Shown in pieces: positions 46,500 through 56,522 of a DNA stretch of 64,000 nt. Origin of the DNA: Paraburkholderia acidisoli (GTDB lineage Bacteria; Pseudomonadota; Gammaproteobacteria; Burkholderiales; Burkholderiaceae); NCBI RefSeq assembly GCF_009789675.1, contig NZ_CP046913.1:744001-808000 (forward strand). The letters run 5' to 3'. Both the position numbers and the translations under genes were made by a program. Within the stretch, counting starts at the first letter, position 1, and each line of letters starts with the position of its first letter. Under the pieces are notes generated by a model. That model did not search any database, was not told the DNA's origin, and saw only the letters and a program-made list of their open reading frames with translations.

Positions 46500-48011
46500 A
46501 TGGACTTTAGCATAAAAGCCTGTGATTGGAGCAAAGGCGGGGAGGGCTCCTTCCTGACCGGCAAATCGGACTGCGTCGTGGTCGGCGTGTTCGAGGCGCA
46601 AACCCTCTCCGGCGCGGCGTTTGCAATCGACAACGCCATCGGCGGCGCCATCGCGCGCGTCGTCAAGGCCGGCGACATGGACGGCAAGGCGGGTTCCACG
46701 CTGTTCCTGCCGGAAGTCACCGGAATCGGCGCTTCGCGCGTGCTGCTCGTGGGACTCGGCAAGCAGGATGCGTTCGGCCAGAAGGCCTATGGCGACGCGG
46801 TGCGCGCGGTGTGGCGCGCCATTCTCGGCACGCGCATTGCGCAAGTAACGTTCTCGCTCGCGCAACTGCCGGTCAAGGAGCGCACGAGCGACTGGGGCGT
46901 GCGCGCCGCGATCCTCGCGCTGCGCAACGAGACCTATCGCTTCACGCAGATGAAGAGCAAGCCCGACGTCACGCCGCGCGCGCTCAAGCGCGTCGTGTTC
47001 AGCGTCGACGCCGCCGACGACAAGCCCGCGAAGCTCGCCGCGAAGCAGGCTGTCGCGCTCGCCAACGGCATGGACCTCACGCGCGACCTCGGCAATCTGC
47101 CGGGCAATGTCTGCACGCCCACCTACCTCGCCGCCACCGCCAAGAAGCTCGCGCGCGACTGGAAGCTCAAGGCCGAAGTGCTGGGCCAGCGTCAGATCGA
47201 AGCGCTCAAGATGGGATCGTTTCTTTCTGTAACAAAAGGCTCGGTCGAGCCGCCGCAATTCATCGTGCTGCACTATCAGGGCGGCAGCGCCAAGGCCGCG
47301 CCCATCGTGCTGGTCGGCAAGGGCATCACGTTCGACACGGGCGGCATCTCGCTCAAGCCGGGCGAGGGCATGGACGAGATGAAGTACGACATGTGCGGCG
47401 CGGGCTCGGTGCTCGGCACGCTGCGCGCGGTTGCCGAAATGGGGCTCAAGCTCAACGTCATCGGCATCATCCCGACCTGCGAGAACATGCCGTCGGGCAA
47501 CGCCACGAAACCGGGCGACGTCGTCACGACCATGGCCGGCCTCACGGTCGAAGTGCTGAACACGGACGCCGAAGGCCGCCTGATCCTGTGCGACGCGCTC
47601 ACCTACGCCGAACGCTTCAAGCCGGCCGCCGTGATCGACATCGCCACGCTCACGGGCGCCTGCATCATCGCGCTCGGCCATCACAACAGTGGCCTGTTCT
47701 CGAAAGACGACGCGCTCGCGGGCGAGTTGCTCGACGCCTCGCGCGAAGCGGGCGACCCGGCCTGGCGCCTGCCGCTCGACGACGAGTATCAGGATCAGCT
47801 CAAGTCGAATTTCGCCGATCTCGCCAATATCGGCGGGCGTCCGGCGGGCAGCGTGACGGCCGCGTGCTTCCTGTCGCGCTTCACGGAAAGCTACCCGTGG
47901 GCGCACCTCGACATCGCGGGCACCGCGTGGAAGAGCGGCGCGGCGAAGGGCGCAACGGGCCGTCCCGTGCCGCTGCTCGCGCAGTTCCTGATCGACCGCG
48001 CCAGCGCATGA
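46500..48011 (+). CDS. pepA: Leucyl (cytosol) aminopeptidase
   Basis: A 503-residue M17 peptidase. The signature [14 protein letters not shown] and the upstream [20 protein letters not shown] and [11 protein letters not shown] supply the two-zinc site (Lys, Asp, Glu). It trims N-terminal residues of peptides in the cytoplasm; in E. coli the same protein also binds DNA. It is divergent from lptF with a 134-base gap and followed by holC. Confidence 0.96.
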   Translation: MDFSIKACDWSKGGEGSFLTGKSDCVVVGVFEAQTLSGAAFAIDNAIGGAIARVVKAGDMDGKAGSTLFLPEVTGIGASRVLLVGLGKQDAFGQKAYGDAVRAVWRAILGTRIAQVTFSLAQLPVKERTSDWGVRAAILALRNETYRFTQMKSKPDVTPRALKRVVFSVDAADDKPAKLAAKQAVALANGMDLTRDLGNLPGNVCTPTYLAATAKKLARDWKLKAEVLGQRQIEALKMGSFLSVTKGSVEPPQFIVLHYQGGSAKAAPIVLVGKGITFDTGGISLKPGEGMDEMKYDMCGAGSVLGTLRAVAEMGLKLNVIGIIPTCENMPSGNATKPGDVVTTMAGLTVEVLNTDAEGRLILCDALTYAERFKPAAVIDIATLTGACIIALGHHNSGLFSKDDALAGELLDASREAGDPAWRLPLDDEYQDQLKSNFADLANIGGRPAGSVTAACFLSRFTESYPWAHLDIAGTAWKSGAAKGATGRPVPLLAQFLIDRASA

Positions 48012-48039
48012 TGCGCAAGCCGTTCGCGGTGGTGCGGGC

Positions 48040-48456
48040 ATGACGCGCATCGACTTTCACACCAACGTCGGCGACTCGCTGCTGTACGCGTGCCGCCTCG
48101 TGCGCAAGGCGTATCAGGCGGGCCAGCAGGCGGTCGTGCTGGCCGAGGCCGCGCGCCTGCGCGCGTTCGACGAGATGCTGTGGACGTTCTCGCCGCTCGA
48201 CTTCGTGCCGCATTGCATGGCCGAAAGCGCGCACGCGGGCGAAACGCCCATCGTGCTTGCGGCGAGTCTCGAACGTACGCCGCATCATCGCGTGCTGCTC
48301 AATCTGGGCGCGAGCGTGCCGCCGCAGTTCGCGCGCTTCGAGCGCCTGCTCGAGGTGATCGGCAATGCGCCCGAGGAACTCGCCGCGGGCCGCGAGCGTT
48401 ATCGCTTCTACCGCGACCGCGGTTACGCGCTCAACAACTACAAGCAGGGCGGCTAG
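48040..48456 (+). CDS. holC: DNA polymerase III chi subunit
   Basis: A 138-residue protein starting MTRIDFHTNVGDSLLYACRL, with KAYQAGQQAVVLAEA, LWTFSPLDFVPHC and a C-terminal RYRFYRDRGY. Chi links the clamp loader to single-stranded-DNA-binding protein at the fork. The conserved pepA-holC order supports the call. Confidence 0.93.
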   Translation: MTRIDFHTNVGDSLLYACRLVRKAYQAGQQAVVLAEAARLRAFDEMLWTFSPLDFVPHCMAESAHAGETPIVLAASLERTPHHRVLLNLGASVPPQFARFERLLEVIGNAPEELAAGRERYRFYRDRGYALNNYKQGG

Positions 48457-48530
48457 AGCCGGTCGTGCGCCGGGGCCTAGCCTCGGCGCGCGCCTGCGTT
48501 CCTGCCGCTGTCGATCGACGGGAGGTCGTA

Positions 48531-48926
48531 ATGTCGAGCTTGCATGACGAAGATACTTCGATTCCGGTTCTGAGCGACGTGCTCAAGCCGGGCAATCCGC
48601 TGCACGGTCACGACGGCGCGCAGGCCAGGAGCGTCACGGCCGCCGCCGTGATGGCCGCCGTCTCGGAGCCGGAAGGGTTGTACGCGCACGACGCCGACGC
48701 GCTCGTGGAGCGCCTGCGCGGACGTTGCCTGAACTGGCTGACGGGGGAAGGCCGCGCCGTGATCGAGGCGCGCTGCGCCGCCGCGATGCAGGAGCATTCG
48801 AACTGGCTCGTGGGCCAGGTCTCGCGCGAGATCGGTCTCGCGCTCGAAACGGAATTGAAGACGTGGGTCAAGTCGGCGGTGCGCGAGGAACTCGCCGCGC
48901 GCGCGGGTCAGGCGCCATCGGCGTGA
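48531..48926 (+). CDS. Small conserved protein of unknown function downstream of holC (DUF2486-like)
   Basis: A 131-residue protein from ATG 48531, with a strong GGAGG ten bases upstream. It begins MSSLHDEDTSIPVLSDVLKP, reminiscent of Burkholderia DUF2486 proteins, and its second half is amphipathic helix (LETELKTWVKSAVREELAAR). No membrane segment or catalytic motif was seen. Function unknown; the location suggests co-expression with holC. Confidence 0.7.
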   Translation: MSSLHDEDTSIPVLSDVLKPGNPLHGHDGAQARSVTAAAVMAAVSEPEGLYAHDADALVERLRGRCLNWLTGEGRAVIEARCAAAMQEHSNWLVGQVSREIGLALETELKTWVKSAVREELAARAGQAPSA

Positions 48927-48965
48927 GCCGCGTTATCCAGGCTTCATTCCAGTTCGACTCGAGCG

Positions 48966-49358
48966 TTATTTCAGCGACAGCACCCAGCTTGCCAGCAAGG
49001 CCGCCTGCGCCGGGTTGAGCTGGGTGTTGGCCGGCATGGGCACCATGCCCCACACGCCGGTGCTGCCTTCGAGAATCTTGCGCGTGAGATAGCTCTGCGC
49101 CTCGGGCTTGCCCGCGTATTTCGCGGCCACGTCGTGGAAGGCCGGGCCCATGAAGGTGCGCGTGACCGAGTGGCAACTCATGCAGTTTTGCTGCTGGGCG
49201 AGCGCGAGGCCGCTGCTGGCGGCGTTGGCGGCGCCCGGTGCGTTCTGCGGGTTCTGCGCCTGCGCGGTGCTCAAGGCGGCCGCGCCGATCGTCGCGAGGA
49301 CGAGGCGTGCCACGGTGAGCGTCGCTGTCTTGTTGTTCGCTTGCGACTTCCGTTTCAT
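48966..49358 (-). CDS. Class I cytochrome c (c551/c552-like)
   Basis: A 130-residue protein with a signal peptide (LVLATIGAAALSTAQA) and one heme site NCMSCH at about residues 58-63. The distal Met ligand is likely in GMVPMPANTQ, and the C-terminal helix is AALLASWVLSLK. It is a small periplasmic electron carrier of the c551 type. Its partners are not in the window. A TATAAT-like element on this strand lies at 49405-49400, about 42 bases before the start. Confidence 0.9.
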   Translation of the reverse strand: MKRKSQANNKTATLTVARLVLATIGAAALSTAQAQNPQNAPGAANAASSGLALAQQQNCMSCHSVTRTFMGPAFHDVAAKYAGKPEAQSYLTRKILEGSTGVWGMVPMPANTQLNPAQAALLASWVLSLK

Positions 49359-49410
49359 GCTGGTCTCCGCCAGCGTGGGCGCCGGCTGTATGTCGACGCA
49401 TTATAAGAGC

Positions 49411-49441
49411 AAAGGGCGCAACGGCTTGCCGTGCGCCCTTT
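49411..49441 (-). terminator. Terminator between ilvD and the cytochrome gene
   Basis: The arms AAAGGGCGCA (49411-49420) and TGCGCCCTTT (49432-49441) enclose an eleven-base loop. It sits downstream of ilvD on the leftward strand. Confidence 0.7.
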
Positions 49442-49502
49442 GGCTTTGGTGCGGCGGGTGCGGCGGCGCACGTAACGTGCGAGCGTGCGCGCCGGAACCC
49501 CT

Positions 49503-49536
49503 ACGCAACCCGCACGCAACCCGCACGCAACCCGCA
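49503..49536. repeat. Three-copy 11-bp tandem repeat
   Basis: ACGCAACCCGC is repeated three times in tandem and then degenerates to ACCTAACCCG. It lies between ilvD and the adjacent terminator, outside any gene. Confidence 0.8.
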
Positions 49537-49574
49537 CCTAACCCGGTCACCCGGCGAGTGGCCGGGCTCCGGCT

Positions 49575-51248
49575 TCAGCCCGTCACCGCGCCTTCGTTCG
49601 CGGGCCGCGCGAGCGTGGCGTATTTCGCCATCACGCCGCGCGTGTAGCGCGGCGCCGGCTGTTGCCACGCGGCACGGCGGCGCGCGAGTTCGGCGTCGTC
49701 CACGTTCAGTTGCAGCAGCAGCTTGTGCGCGTCGATGGTGATCGAATCGCCTTCCTGCACGAGCGCGATCGTGCCGCCTTCGTACGCTTCCGGCGCCACG
49801 TGGCCGACCACCATGCCCCACGTGCCGCCCGAGAAGCGCCCGTCGGTGATGAGACCCACCGACTCGCCCAGCCCCTTGCCGATGATGGCCGAAGTGGGCG
49901 CGAGCATTTCCGGCATGCCCGGTCCGCCCTTCGGCCCGAGATAGCGCAGCACGACCACGTCGCCCGCACGGATCCGGTCGGCGAGGATCGCTTCCATCGC
50001 GCTCTGCTCGTCGTCGAACACGCGCGCCGGGCCTGTGATCACCGGATTCTTCAGGCCCGTGATCTTGGCCACGGCGCCGTCGCGCGCGAGATTGCCCTTG
50101 AGGATCGCGAGATGGCCTTGCTTGTACAGCGCCTGGTCGATCGGGAAAATCACCTTCTGGTCGGCGCGCGGCTTCGACGGCACGTCCTTGAGTTCCTCGG
50201 CAAGCGTTTTACCGGTGATGGTGAGGCAGTCGCCGTGCAGCAGGCCCGCGTCGAGCAGAATCTTCAGCACCTGCGGAATGCCGCCGGCCTTGTGCAGATC
50301 GGTCGCCACGTAATGGCCCGACGGCTTCAGGTCGCAGATCACCGGCACCTTCCTGCGGATGCGCTCGAAGTCGTCGATGCTCCATTCGATCTCGGCCGCG
50401 TGCGCGATGGCCAGATAGTGGAGCACGGCGTTGGTCGAGCCGCCCGTCGCCATGATGAGCGCCACGGCGTTCTCGATCGACTGCTTCGTGATGATGTCGC
50501 GCGGCTTCAGGTCCTGCTTCACGGCTTCGACGAGCACGCGCGCCGACTCGGCCGCCGAGTCGACCTTTTCCTCGTCGGGGTTCGCCATCGTCGACGAATA
50601 GAGCAGCGACATGCCGAGCGCCTCGAACGACGAGCTCATCGTGTTCGCCGTGTACATGCCGCCGCACGAACCCGTGGACGGGCACGCGTTCTTCTCCACG
50701 CCCTCGAAGTCCTCTTCGCTCATGCGCCCGGCCGTGAATTCGCCCACGGCCTCGAACGCCGAAACAATCGTGAGGTCCGTGCCCTTCCAGTTGCCGGGGC
50801 GGATCGTGCCGCCGTACACGTAAATGCCGGGCACGTTGATGCGCGCGAGCGCGATCATGCCGCCGGGCATGTTCTTGTCGCAGCCGCCGATCACGACCAC
50901 GCCGTCCATCCACTGGCCCTGCACGCAGGTCTCGATGCAGTCAGCGATCACTTCGCGCGAGACGAGCGAGTACTTCATGCCTTCGGTGCCCATCGACATG
51001 CCGTCGGAGATCGTCGGCGTGCCGAAGGTCTGCGGATTCGCGTCGGCGCGCTTGACGGCGGTCACGGCGGCGTCGGCGAGGCGCTGCAGGCCCGCGTTGC
51101 ACGGCGTGATGGTGGAGTGACCGTTGGCGATGCCGATCATCGGCTTGTCGAAGTCGGCCTTCTCGTAGCCGAGCGCGTAATACATCGAGCGATTCGGCGA
51201 GCGGGCGATGCCTTGCGTGATGTGCTTCGAACGACGGTTGTGGGGCAT
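49575..51248 (-). CDS. ilvD: Dihydroxy-acid dehydratase
   Basis: A 557-residue protein from ATG 51248 ([17 protein letters not shown]), preceded by GGAGGT. The Fe-S cysteines are in [11 protein letters not shown] and [18 protein letters not shown], and the C-terminal part has [13 protein letters not shown]. It converts dihydroxy acids to keto acids in isoleucine and valine synthesis. It is divergent from a LysR-type gene. Confidence 0.95.
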   Translation of the reverse strand: MPHNRRSKHITQGIARSPNRSMYYALGYEKADFDKPMIGIANGHSTITPCNAGLQRLADAAVTAVKRADANPQTFGTPTISDGMSMGTEGMKYSLVSREVIADCIETCVQGQWMDGVVVIGGCDKNMPGGMIALARINVPGIYVYGGTIRPGNWKGTDLTIVSAFEAVGEFTAGRMSEEDFEGVEKNACPSTGSCGGMYTANTMSSSFEALGMSLLYSSTMANPDEEKVDSAAESARVLVEAVKQDLKPRDIITKQSIENAVALIMATGGSTNAVLHYLAIAHAAEIEWSIDDFERIRRKVPVICDLKPSGHYVATDLHKAGGIPQVLKILLDAGLLHGDCLTITGKTLAEELKDVPSKPRADQKVIFPIDQALYKQGHLAILKGNLARDGAVAKITGLKNPVITGPARVFDDEQSAMEAILADRIRAGDVVVLRYLGPKGGPGMPEMLAPTSAIIGKGLGESVGLITDGRFSGGTWGMVVGHVAPEAYEGGTIALVQEGDSITIDAHKLLLQLNVDDAELARRRAAWQQPAPRYTRGVMAKYATLARPANEGAVTG

Positions 51249-51413
51249 GGGACCTCCGTGGGGATTTGTCTCGATGCCGGGCCTGGAAGTTTTTCTGCGC
51301 GAACGTGCCGGCATGTCGGCACAGAATGCGAGCCTGCGAAGCGAATGTCCAATATATTATTCGTGGCTTATTGAGTCGAAAAACATATCAATCCGTCACT
51401 CGGGAGGGGCCGC

Positions 51414-52403
51414 ATGAGTTCGTCGATGCCCGACTTGCGCCAGCTGCGCTATTTCGTGACCGTCGCCGAGGAACGGCATTTCGGCCGCGCCGCCGCGCGC
51501 CTCTCGATGACGCAGCCGCCGCTCTCGCAGGCGATCCGCGCGCTGGAAGACACGCTCGGCGTGGCGCTCTTCGCGCGCACGCGCCGTTCGGTGGAGTTGA
51601 CGCCCGTGGGCGCGGACCTGCTGCCCGAGGTGCGGCGCCTGCTGGCGGGCGCAGAAGCGCTGCGCCCGCTGGCGCAGAGCCTCGCGCGCGGCGAGGCGGG
51701 CGTGCTCGCGCTCGCGTTCGTGTCCACGGCCGACTACGGGCTGCTGCCGCTGTTGCTGCGCGACTTCGGCGCCCGGTATCCGCGCGTGCGCTTGCAGCTG
51801 ACCGAGGCCACCAGCGACGTGCAGGTGGACGAGCTGATCGCGGGGCGCATCGACGCGGGCCTCGTGATCGCGCCCTTGCCGCCGCGCCATGCCGCGCAGC
51901 TCGCGTATTTGCCGATCGCGCGCGAGCCGCTCGTGATCGCCATGCCGGGCGCACTCGCGGCGCGCCTGGGCACGCCCGCGAGCGGCGCCGATTTCGAGGC
52001 CGACGCCGATCGGGACGCGCGCCCCGTCAGCCTGCGCGAACTCGCCGGCGTGCCGCTGATCGTGTTTCCACGCCAGCTCGCGCCGGGTTTCTACGACACC
52101 ATCATGGATTGCTACGGCGCGGCCGGGCTCGTGCCGCAGATCGGCCAGGAGGCGATCCAGATGCAGACGATCGTGAGTCTCGTCTCCGCGGGCATGGGCG
52201 TGGCGCTCGTGCCCCAGTCGCTCACGCATCTGCGCCGCACCGGCGTGAGCTACCGGCCGCTCGCCGAAGCGGTGCGCGCCGTCGAAACGGGGCTCGTGTG
52301 GCGCACGGAGGAGGTGAGCCCGGTGCTCGCGGCGTTCATCGAGATCGTGCGCGCGCATGCGGTCAACGTGGCGCCGCCGGACAGCGCCGTGACGCGCCGG
52401 TAG
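51414..52403 (+). CDS. LysR-family transcriptional regulator
   Basis: A 329-residue protein. ATG 51414 follows GGAGGGG. The winged helix is LRQLRYFVTVAEERHFGRAA with SMTQPPLSQAIRALEDTLG, and the effector domain starts near residue 95. It is divergently transcribed from ilvD, so it may control ilvD or itself. A TTCG-N13-CGAA dyad lies at 51360-51380 in the gap. The ligand is unknown; it is not obviously IlvY by sequence. Confidence 0.9.
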   Translation: MSSSMPDLRQLRYFVTVAEERHFGRAAARLSMTQPPLSQAIRALEDTLGVALFARTRRSVELTPVGADLLPEVRRLLAGAEALRPLAQSLARGEAGVLALAFVSTADYGLLPLLLRDFGARYPRVRLQLTEATSDVQVDELIAGRIDAGLVIAPLPPRHAAQLAYLPIAREPLVIAMPGALAARLGTPASGADFEADADRDARPVSLRELAGVPLIVFPRQLAPGFYDTIMDCYGAAGLVPQIGQEAIQMQTIVSLVSAGMGVALVPQSLTHLRRTGVSYRPLAEAVRAVETGLVWRTEEVSPVLAAFIEIVRAHAVNVAPPDSAVTRR

Positions 52404-52649
52404 CGCCGGTAAAGCGGCGTTTCATCTGGCACCGTTAGACTGCGGCGGCCGGGCGGGCAGCAACCCGGCCGCCAACCCCGCCGGCGGCCCGGCTCGAGCG
52501 CGCGAAAACAAGGCATTTCGGTGCGTTTTGGCTCGCGGGCCCGCGCGTCGGCGATAATGTCACGCCACGACGCCCCCGAGGCGTTGTCGATGACACGCCG
52601 ATTTCATTCGATTTCACCCCATCGCCGCTACGACTCACTTCCACGAACG

Positions 52650-53576
52650 ATGCTCATCCACCCGAACTTCGACCCCGTCGCCATTCATCTGGGGCCGCTC
52701 GCCGTGCGCTGGTACGGTCTCATGTATCTCGTCGGCTTCATTCTCGCGATCGTGATCGGCCGCCTGCGCTTGCGCCTGCCCTACGTCGCCGCGCAAGGCT
52801 GGACCGCGAAGGACATCGACGACATGCTGTTCTACGGCGTGCTCGGCACCATCCTGGGCGGCCGCCTGGGCTACGTGCTGTTCTACAAGGCGAGCTGGTA
52901 CTTCGCGCACCCGCTCGACATCTTCAAGGTGTGGGAAGGCGGCATGTCGTTCCACGGCGGCTTCCTCGGCGTGACCTTCGCGATGGTGCTGTTCGCGTGG
53001 CAGCGAGGCCGCACGTGGCTGCAAGTCACCGACTTCGTCGCGCCGATGGTGCCCACGGGCCTCGCCGCCGGCCGCCTCGGCAACTTCATCAACGGCGAAC
53101 TCTGGGGCCGCGTGACCTCGCCCGACTCGCCGTGGGCGATGCTGTTCCCGGGCGCCGCCAACGACGACGCCGCGTGGCTCGTCGCGCATCCGCAGCTCGC
53201 CGCGCAATGGCATCTCAACGAAGTGTTCGCGCAGTATCACCTGCTGCCGCGCCATCCGTCCGAGCTGTATGAAATCGCGCTCGAAGGCATCACGCTGTTC
53301 CTCGTGCTGATCCTGTTCTCGCGCAAGCCGCGTCCGGTGGGCGCGATCTCGGCGATGTTCCTGATCGGCTACGGTCTCGCGCGTTTCACGGTGGAATTCG
53401 CGCGCGAACCCGACGACTTCCTCGGCCTGCTCGCGCTCGGTCTTTCCATGGGTCAATGGCTCTCGCTGCCGATGATCATCGCCGGGATCGGCCTGATGGC
53501 ATGGTCGTATCGCCGCGCGAAGAAGGGCAGCAAGAACGGCAACGGCGACGCGCAGGTAGCGGGCGTCAAGAGCTGA
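52650..53576 (+). CDS. lgt: Prolipoprotein diacylglyceryl transferase
   Basis: A 308-residue inner-membrane enzyme from ATG 52650 ([20 protein letters not shown]). The upstream in-frame extension is Arg-rich and has no ribosome-binding site. The catalytic signatures [11 protein letters not shown] (His) and [14 protein letters not shown] (Arg, Asn, Glu) are intact, with seven membrane helices. It transfers diacylglyceryl to the lipobox Cys of prelipoproteins. Confidence 0.96.
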   Translation: MLIHPNFDPVAIHLGPLAVRWYGLMYLVGFILAIVIGRLRLRLPYVAAQGWTAKDIDDMLFYGVLGTILGGRLGYVLFYKASWYFAHPLDIFKVWEGGMSFHGGFLGVTFAMVLFAWQRGRTWLQVTDFVAPMVPTGLAAGRLGNFINGELWGRVTSPDSPWAMLFPGAANDDAAWLVAHPQLAAQWHLNEVFAQYHLLPRHPSELYEIALEGITLFLVLILFSRKPRPVGAISAMFLIGYGLARFTVEFAREPDDFLGLLALGLSMGQWLSLPMIIAGIGLMAWSYRRAKKGSKNGNGDAQVAGVKS

Positions 53577-53608
53577 ACCCGCGGCCGCGCGGTGTCGCGC
53601 CCCGCATG

Positions 53609-53641
53609 AAAAAGGCCACGGCGAATACCGTGGCCTTTTTG
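53609..53641. terminator. Bidirectional Rho-independent terminator after lgt
   Basis: A perfect 13-bp stem AAAAAGGCCACGG (53609-53621) with CCGTGGCCTTTTT (53628-53640) and a six-base loop. It serves lgt and the convergent SIMPL gene. Confidence 0.93.
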
Positions 53642-53699
53642 TTTGGCGTCGATGGAGAGCGGTGCCGCATGAAGCGCGGCCCGCGGCGCGTTGGCCGCG

Positions 53700-54440
53700 T
53701 TACTTCATCTGCACCGAACCCGACACGTTGACGGTGACCGTGGACGTGCCGCCTTCGAGCGCGACCGGCGCGGACATTTTCGCGTCCACCGAGGCGCGCG
53801 CGGCCATCATCATCATCGGACGCGGCGGCACGCCCGAGTGGCCCACGCTGACGTCGCGGATCGAATAGCTGCTGTAGCCGAACGCGCGCGCGGCGGCCGT
53901 GGCCTGATCGCGGAACGAGGCGATCGCCTGGCCCGAGAGCTTCTGTTCGGCGGCACGCTGCGCTTCGGGCGAGAGCGAGAACTGCACGTTGCCGACCTGC
54001 ATCACCGAAGACAGATCGCCCGCGAGCTTCGAGGCCGCCGCGAAATCGTGCGATTCGAGCACGATCTCCGTGCGACCGCGCCAGGCGGAAATGCGGCCGT
54101 CGCGGTCGGTGGACGGATAGATCGAGAACTGGCCCGAGCGCGTGGTCACGCCCGAGGTGCCGCGCGCCTTTTGCAACGCGGCGTCGGCGCGCTGGTTGAG
54201 CGTGTTCGTGAGCGTGGCCGGATCGTTGGCCTCCTGCTCGTAGAACAGCGTGATCGTGACGACGTCCTGCGGTACCTCGGCGCTCGCCTGCGCGGAAAGC
54301 GAAAGCACGCCCGCGGGCTGATAGTGCGAGTCGCTCTGCGCGAAAGCGGCTTGCGGCGCGACGGCCAGGGCGAGCGGCACGGCGGCGGCAATGGCGGTGG
54401 CGGTCGCGGCAGCGAGCGTGACGGCGGTCTTCTTGTTCAT
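53700..54440 (-). CDS. SIMPL (DUF541) domain periplasmic protein
   Basis: A 246-residue protein with a signal peptide (AVPLALAVAPQAAFA) followed by a SIMPL domain: LSLSAQASAEVPQDVVTITL, RSGQFSIYPSTDRDGRISAW and a C-terminal beta sheet. E. coli YggE is the closest well-known relative and reduces oxidative stress by an unknown mechanism. There is a Met-rich loop RPMMMMAAR near residue 210. Confidence 0.88.
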   Translation of the reverse strand: MNKKTAVTLAAATATAIAAAVPLALAVAPQAAFAQSDSHYQPAGVLSLSAQASAEVPQDVVTITLFYEQEANDPATLTNTLNQRADAALQKARGTSGVTTRSGQFSIYPSTDRDGRISAWRGRTEIVLESHDFAAASKLAGDLSSVMQVGNVQFSLSPEAQRAAEQKLSGQAIASFRDQATAAARAFGYSSYSIRDVSVGHSGVPPRPMMMMAARASVDAKMSAPVALEGGTSTVTVNVSGSVQMK

Positions 54441-54605
54441 TGTGGCTCCTTGCAGAACGGGATTCGCGCGCGAACGGGCTTCGCCATGACGTCGCGCGCG
54501 TGCCCTTTAGGCGGGCGTGCCGCGCGGATGGTTCCCGCATCTGTAAGGTGTTGTGAAACTCGCGCGCATCGCATCACGCATCCAGACGCTCGCGATGTGC
54601 GCGTA

Positions 54606-55064
54606 TCACATGAGTTGCTTCGTGATGAAGTTCCACTCGGCCGGCGTGACCGGCGTGATCGAAAGACGATTGCCTTTGGCGAGCACGCGCATATCGGCAA
54701 GTTCTTCATGCTCGCGCAACGCCGCAAGCGGGATCAGCGGGCATTTCTTCTCGAACACGACATCGACGAGCATCCAGCGCGGATTCTCCTGCGTCGATTT
54801 CGCGTCGTAGTACGGGCTCTTGGCGTCGAACTGCGTGGGATCGGGATACGCCGTGGACGACACCTGCGCGAGCCCCGCGATGCCCGGTTCGGGACAGCTC
54901 GAATGATAGAAGAGCACGCCGTCGCCGATCTGCATGATGTCGCGCATGAAGTTGCGCGCCTGATAGTTGCGCACGCCGGTCCACGGCAAGGTGCGATGCG
55001 GCGCCTTCGAGAGATCGTCGATGCTTGCTTCGTCGGGTTCGGACTTCATCAGCCAGTAGCGCAT
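54606..55064 (-). CDS. EVE-domain protein (thymocyte nuclear protein 1-like)
   Basis: A 152-residue EVE (PUA-like) domain from ATG 55064: MRYWLMKSEPDEASIDDLSK, WTGVRNYQARNFMRDIMQIG split over two strands, and VLFYHSSCPEPGIAGLAQV. Such proteins bind modified bases in nucleic acids, but their cellular role in bacteria is not settled. It is immediately downstream of the 6S RNA terminator on the same strand, a conserved neighbourhood. Confidence 0.92.
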   Translation of the reverse strand: MRYWLMKSEPDEASIDDLSKAPHRTLPWTGVRNYQARNFMRDIMQIGDGVLFYHSSCPEPGIAGLAQVSSTAYPDPTQFDAKSPYYDAKSTQENPRWMLVDVVFEKKCPLIPLAALREHEELADMRVLAKGNRLSITPVTPAEWNFITKQLM

Positions 55065-55152
55065 GAGTCGAAGATGACGCGGTAGGGGAGCGGCGTGGCG
55101 CGCACGATCAGTGCAAAACGCGTGCAAAGCGCGTGAACGCCGCCCCAAATGG

Positions 55153-55186
55153 AAAACGGCACCGGACGTTGGTCCGATGCCGTTTT
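55153..55186 (-). terminator. Rho-independent terminator of the 6S RNA transcript
   Basis: On the complement strand, AAAACGGCATCGGAC (55186-55172) pairs with GTCCGGTGCCGTTTT (55167-55153) with one G-U wobble and a four-base loop, ending in a T-run. Confidence 0.85.
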
Positions 55187-55191
55187 GGTAT

Positions 55192-55372
55192 AGGTCCCCG
55201 CCTTAGCCGCTAGGCCGGCATCCTGAACCGAAGGTTCAGAATTGGTCGCAGTTAGCAGCACTTCGGGTACATCAGACTAGTGACGCGCACACCCGTGCTA
55301 CAAATTTCCGCAACCGTGCACATGGCATTGGTTCAAGGAATATATGACCTTGGCGAACCAGGCAGGGAAGCT
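55192..55372 (-). ncRNA. ssrS: 6S RNA (regulator of sigma-70 RNA polymerase)
   Basis: A region of about 180 bases directly downstream of zapA, the conserved location of ssrS. On the complement strand it begins near TTCCCTGCCTGG and ends near AAGGCGGGGACC, and CCCUGCC can pair with GGCGGGG to close the long stem. Internal landmarks are AACUGCGACC followed by the perfect hairpin CUGAACCUUCGGUUCAG, equivalent to the 3' side of E. coli 6S. 6S RNA mimics an open promoter and sequesters RNA polymerase in stationary phase. The ends are approximate. Confidence 0.85.
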
Positions 55373-55467
55373 GACTTAACTTGTACGTAAATCGCTTTAA
55401 CTTAACTCGTTTGGAAACGCTGGAGCGGAATCATTCACGCCTCACTGCATTTCCTCGAACCGCTCGC

Positions 55468-55782
55468 TCACTGCACGCCGTACTGCTGGATGACGGTGCC
55501 GAGTTGTTCGTTCATTTGGCGCATTGTACGACGGATTTCTTCCGCTGGGAATGCTTCCCCATGACGCACGCTCGTCTGCAAACGCAGCAGTTCCGAAGCG
55601 AGCGAGAGCGCCGCCATGACCGCGATGCGATCGGTGCCGCGCACGTTGCTGTGGTCGCGGATCCTGGTCATTTCGTTGTCGACGCGCGCGACCGCGTCGA
55701 GCAACGCCTGCTCCGTTTCCGGCGAACAGACGAGGCGATAGGTCTGGCCGAGTATCGTCGCTTCGATCTGCTTGGTGGTCAT
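55468..55782 (-). CDS. zapA: Cell division protein ZapA
   Basis: A 104-residue protein: MTTKQIEATILGQTYRLVCS, then RVDNEMTRIRDHSNVRGTDR and a helix with MAALSLASELL. ZapA bundles FtsZ filaments and promotes Z-ring formation. Its start overlaps the stop of the upstream coiled-coil gene by four bases. 6S RNA follows 95 bases downstream. Confidence 0.94.
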   Translation of the reverse strand: MTTKQIEATILGQTYRLVCSPETEQALLDAVARVDNEMTRIRDHSNVRGTDRIAVMAALSLASELLRLQTSVRHGEAFPAEEIRRTMRQMNEQLGTVIQQYGVQ

Positions 55783-56132
55783 GCATTTTCTCCGTGGCGG
55801 GCCGCGTTGCTGTCGTCGTCGCTGGCGGGCGACGGTTCGAGCAGATCGAGCTGGTTGTCGCGTTCGGCGTTGGCGCGAGCACGCGGCAGCTTTTCGAGGA
55901 TGGCGTTCAGGCGCACCTGGGCGTCGTCGATCTTGGCCGAGAGCGCGTCACGTTCCGCTTGCAGCGCGTTGCGTTCCTCGCGCATCTGGTCGAGGTCCGT
56001 TTGCGTGGCGCTGCATTGCGTACGCAGTTGCGCAAGTTGCTCTTCGAGTGCGAGGCGCGCTTCGTGTTGGCGCTGATTGATCTCGATCAGCCGCCCGATA
56101 TTCTGTGAGAGTGTTTCGAGTTCGTTGAGCAT
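55779..56132 (-). CDS. ZapB-like coiled-coil protein (TIGR02449 type)
   Basis: A 117-residue protein that is almost entirely coiled coil over residues 1-80 (LNELETLSQNIGRLIEINQR, then heptads to AKIDDAQVRLNAILEKLP), followed by an acidic tail. This type precedes zapA in beta- and gammaproteobacteria and is considered functionally related to ZapB. It is translationally coupled to zapA. Confidence 0.85.
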   Translation of the reverse strand: MLNELETLSQNIGRLIEINQRQHEARLALEEQLAQLRTQCSATQTDLDQMREERNALQAERDALSAKIDDAQVRLNAILEKLPRARANAERDNQLDLLEPSPASDDDSNAARHGENA

Positions 56133-56522
56133 GGGCTGCGTCCTCTAAAGACAGGCATTCTAGCGCGGATTACGACGTATTTAGGTAATTGTGTCGTTTC
56201 CAGACGTAACAACCCGGCTTCGTGTGCGCTTCGTGTGCGTTATTGCGGGCTTTCCGAATGCCGGCTTCAACGCGAATGTCATCGGCAGGTTGCAAAACGC
56301 AATATCGCGCGGCGGGAACGCAATTTGCCGCCCGCGCGCCGCGTGCGAAATCCGCAAGCGGGCCGCGCGTTATAACATCTCGCATTCCACGAATCTCTCG
56401 TATTTTCAGCGCTATGTCCTTCTCTTTGCCGATGCCGCGCCTCGTGCGTTGCCGCGATGCGCGCCGCAAGCCGCGATGAACGCCACGACGTGCGCGAGAC
56501 GCACGGCGTGCCGCGCCGTTCG
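56133..56522. other. Divergent gap between the zapB-like gene and btuC
   Basis: 390 bases without a convincing gene. It contains an 11-bp tandem duplication GCTTCGTGTGC at 56217-56238 and a TATAAC element at 56371-56376. No B12-box or cobalamin-riboswitch fold was recognised although the next genes serve corrinoid uptake. GTG 56457 would extend btuC by 22 polar residues, but this looks non-coding. Confidence 0.5.

Noticed and set aside
56133..56522. Cobalamin riboswitch before btuC
   Set aside because: No B12-box or matching stem pattern could be found by eye; a covariance search is needed to be sure.
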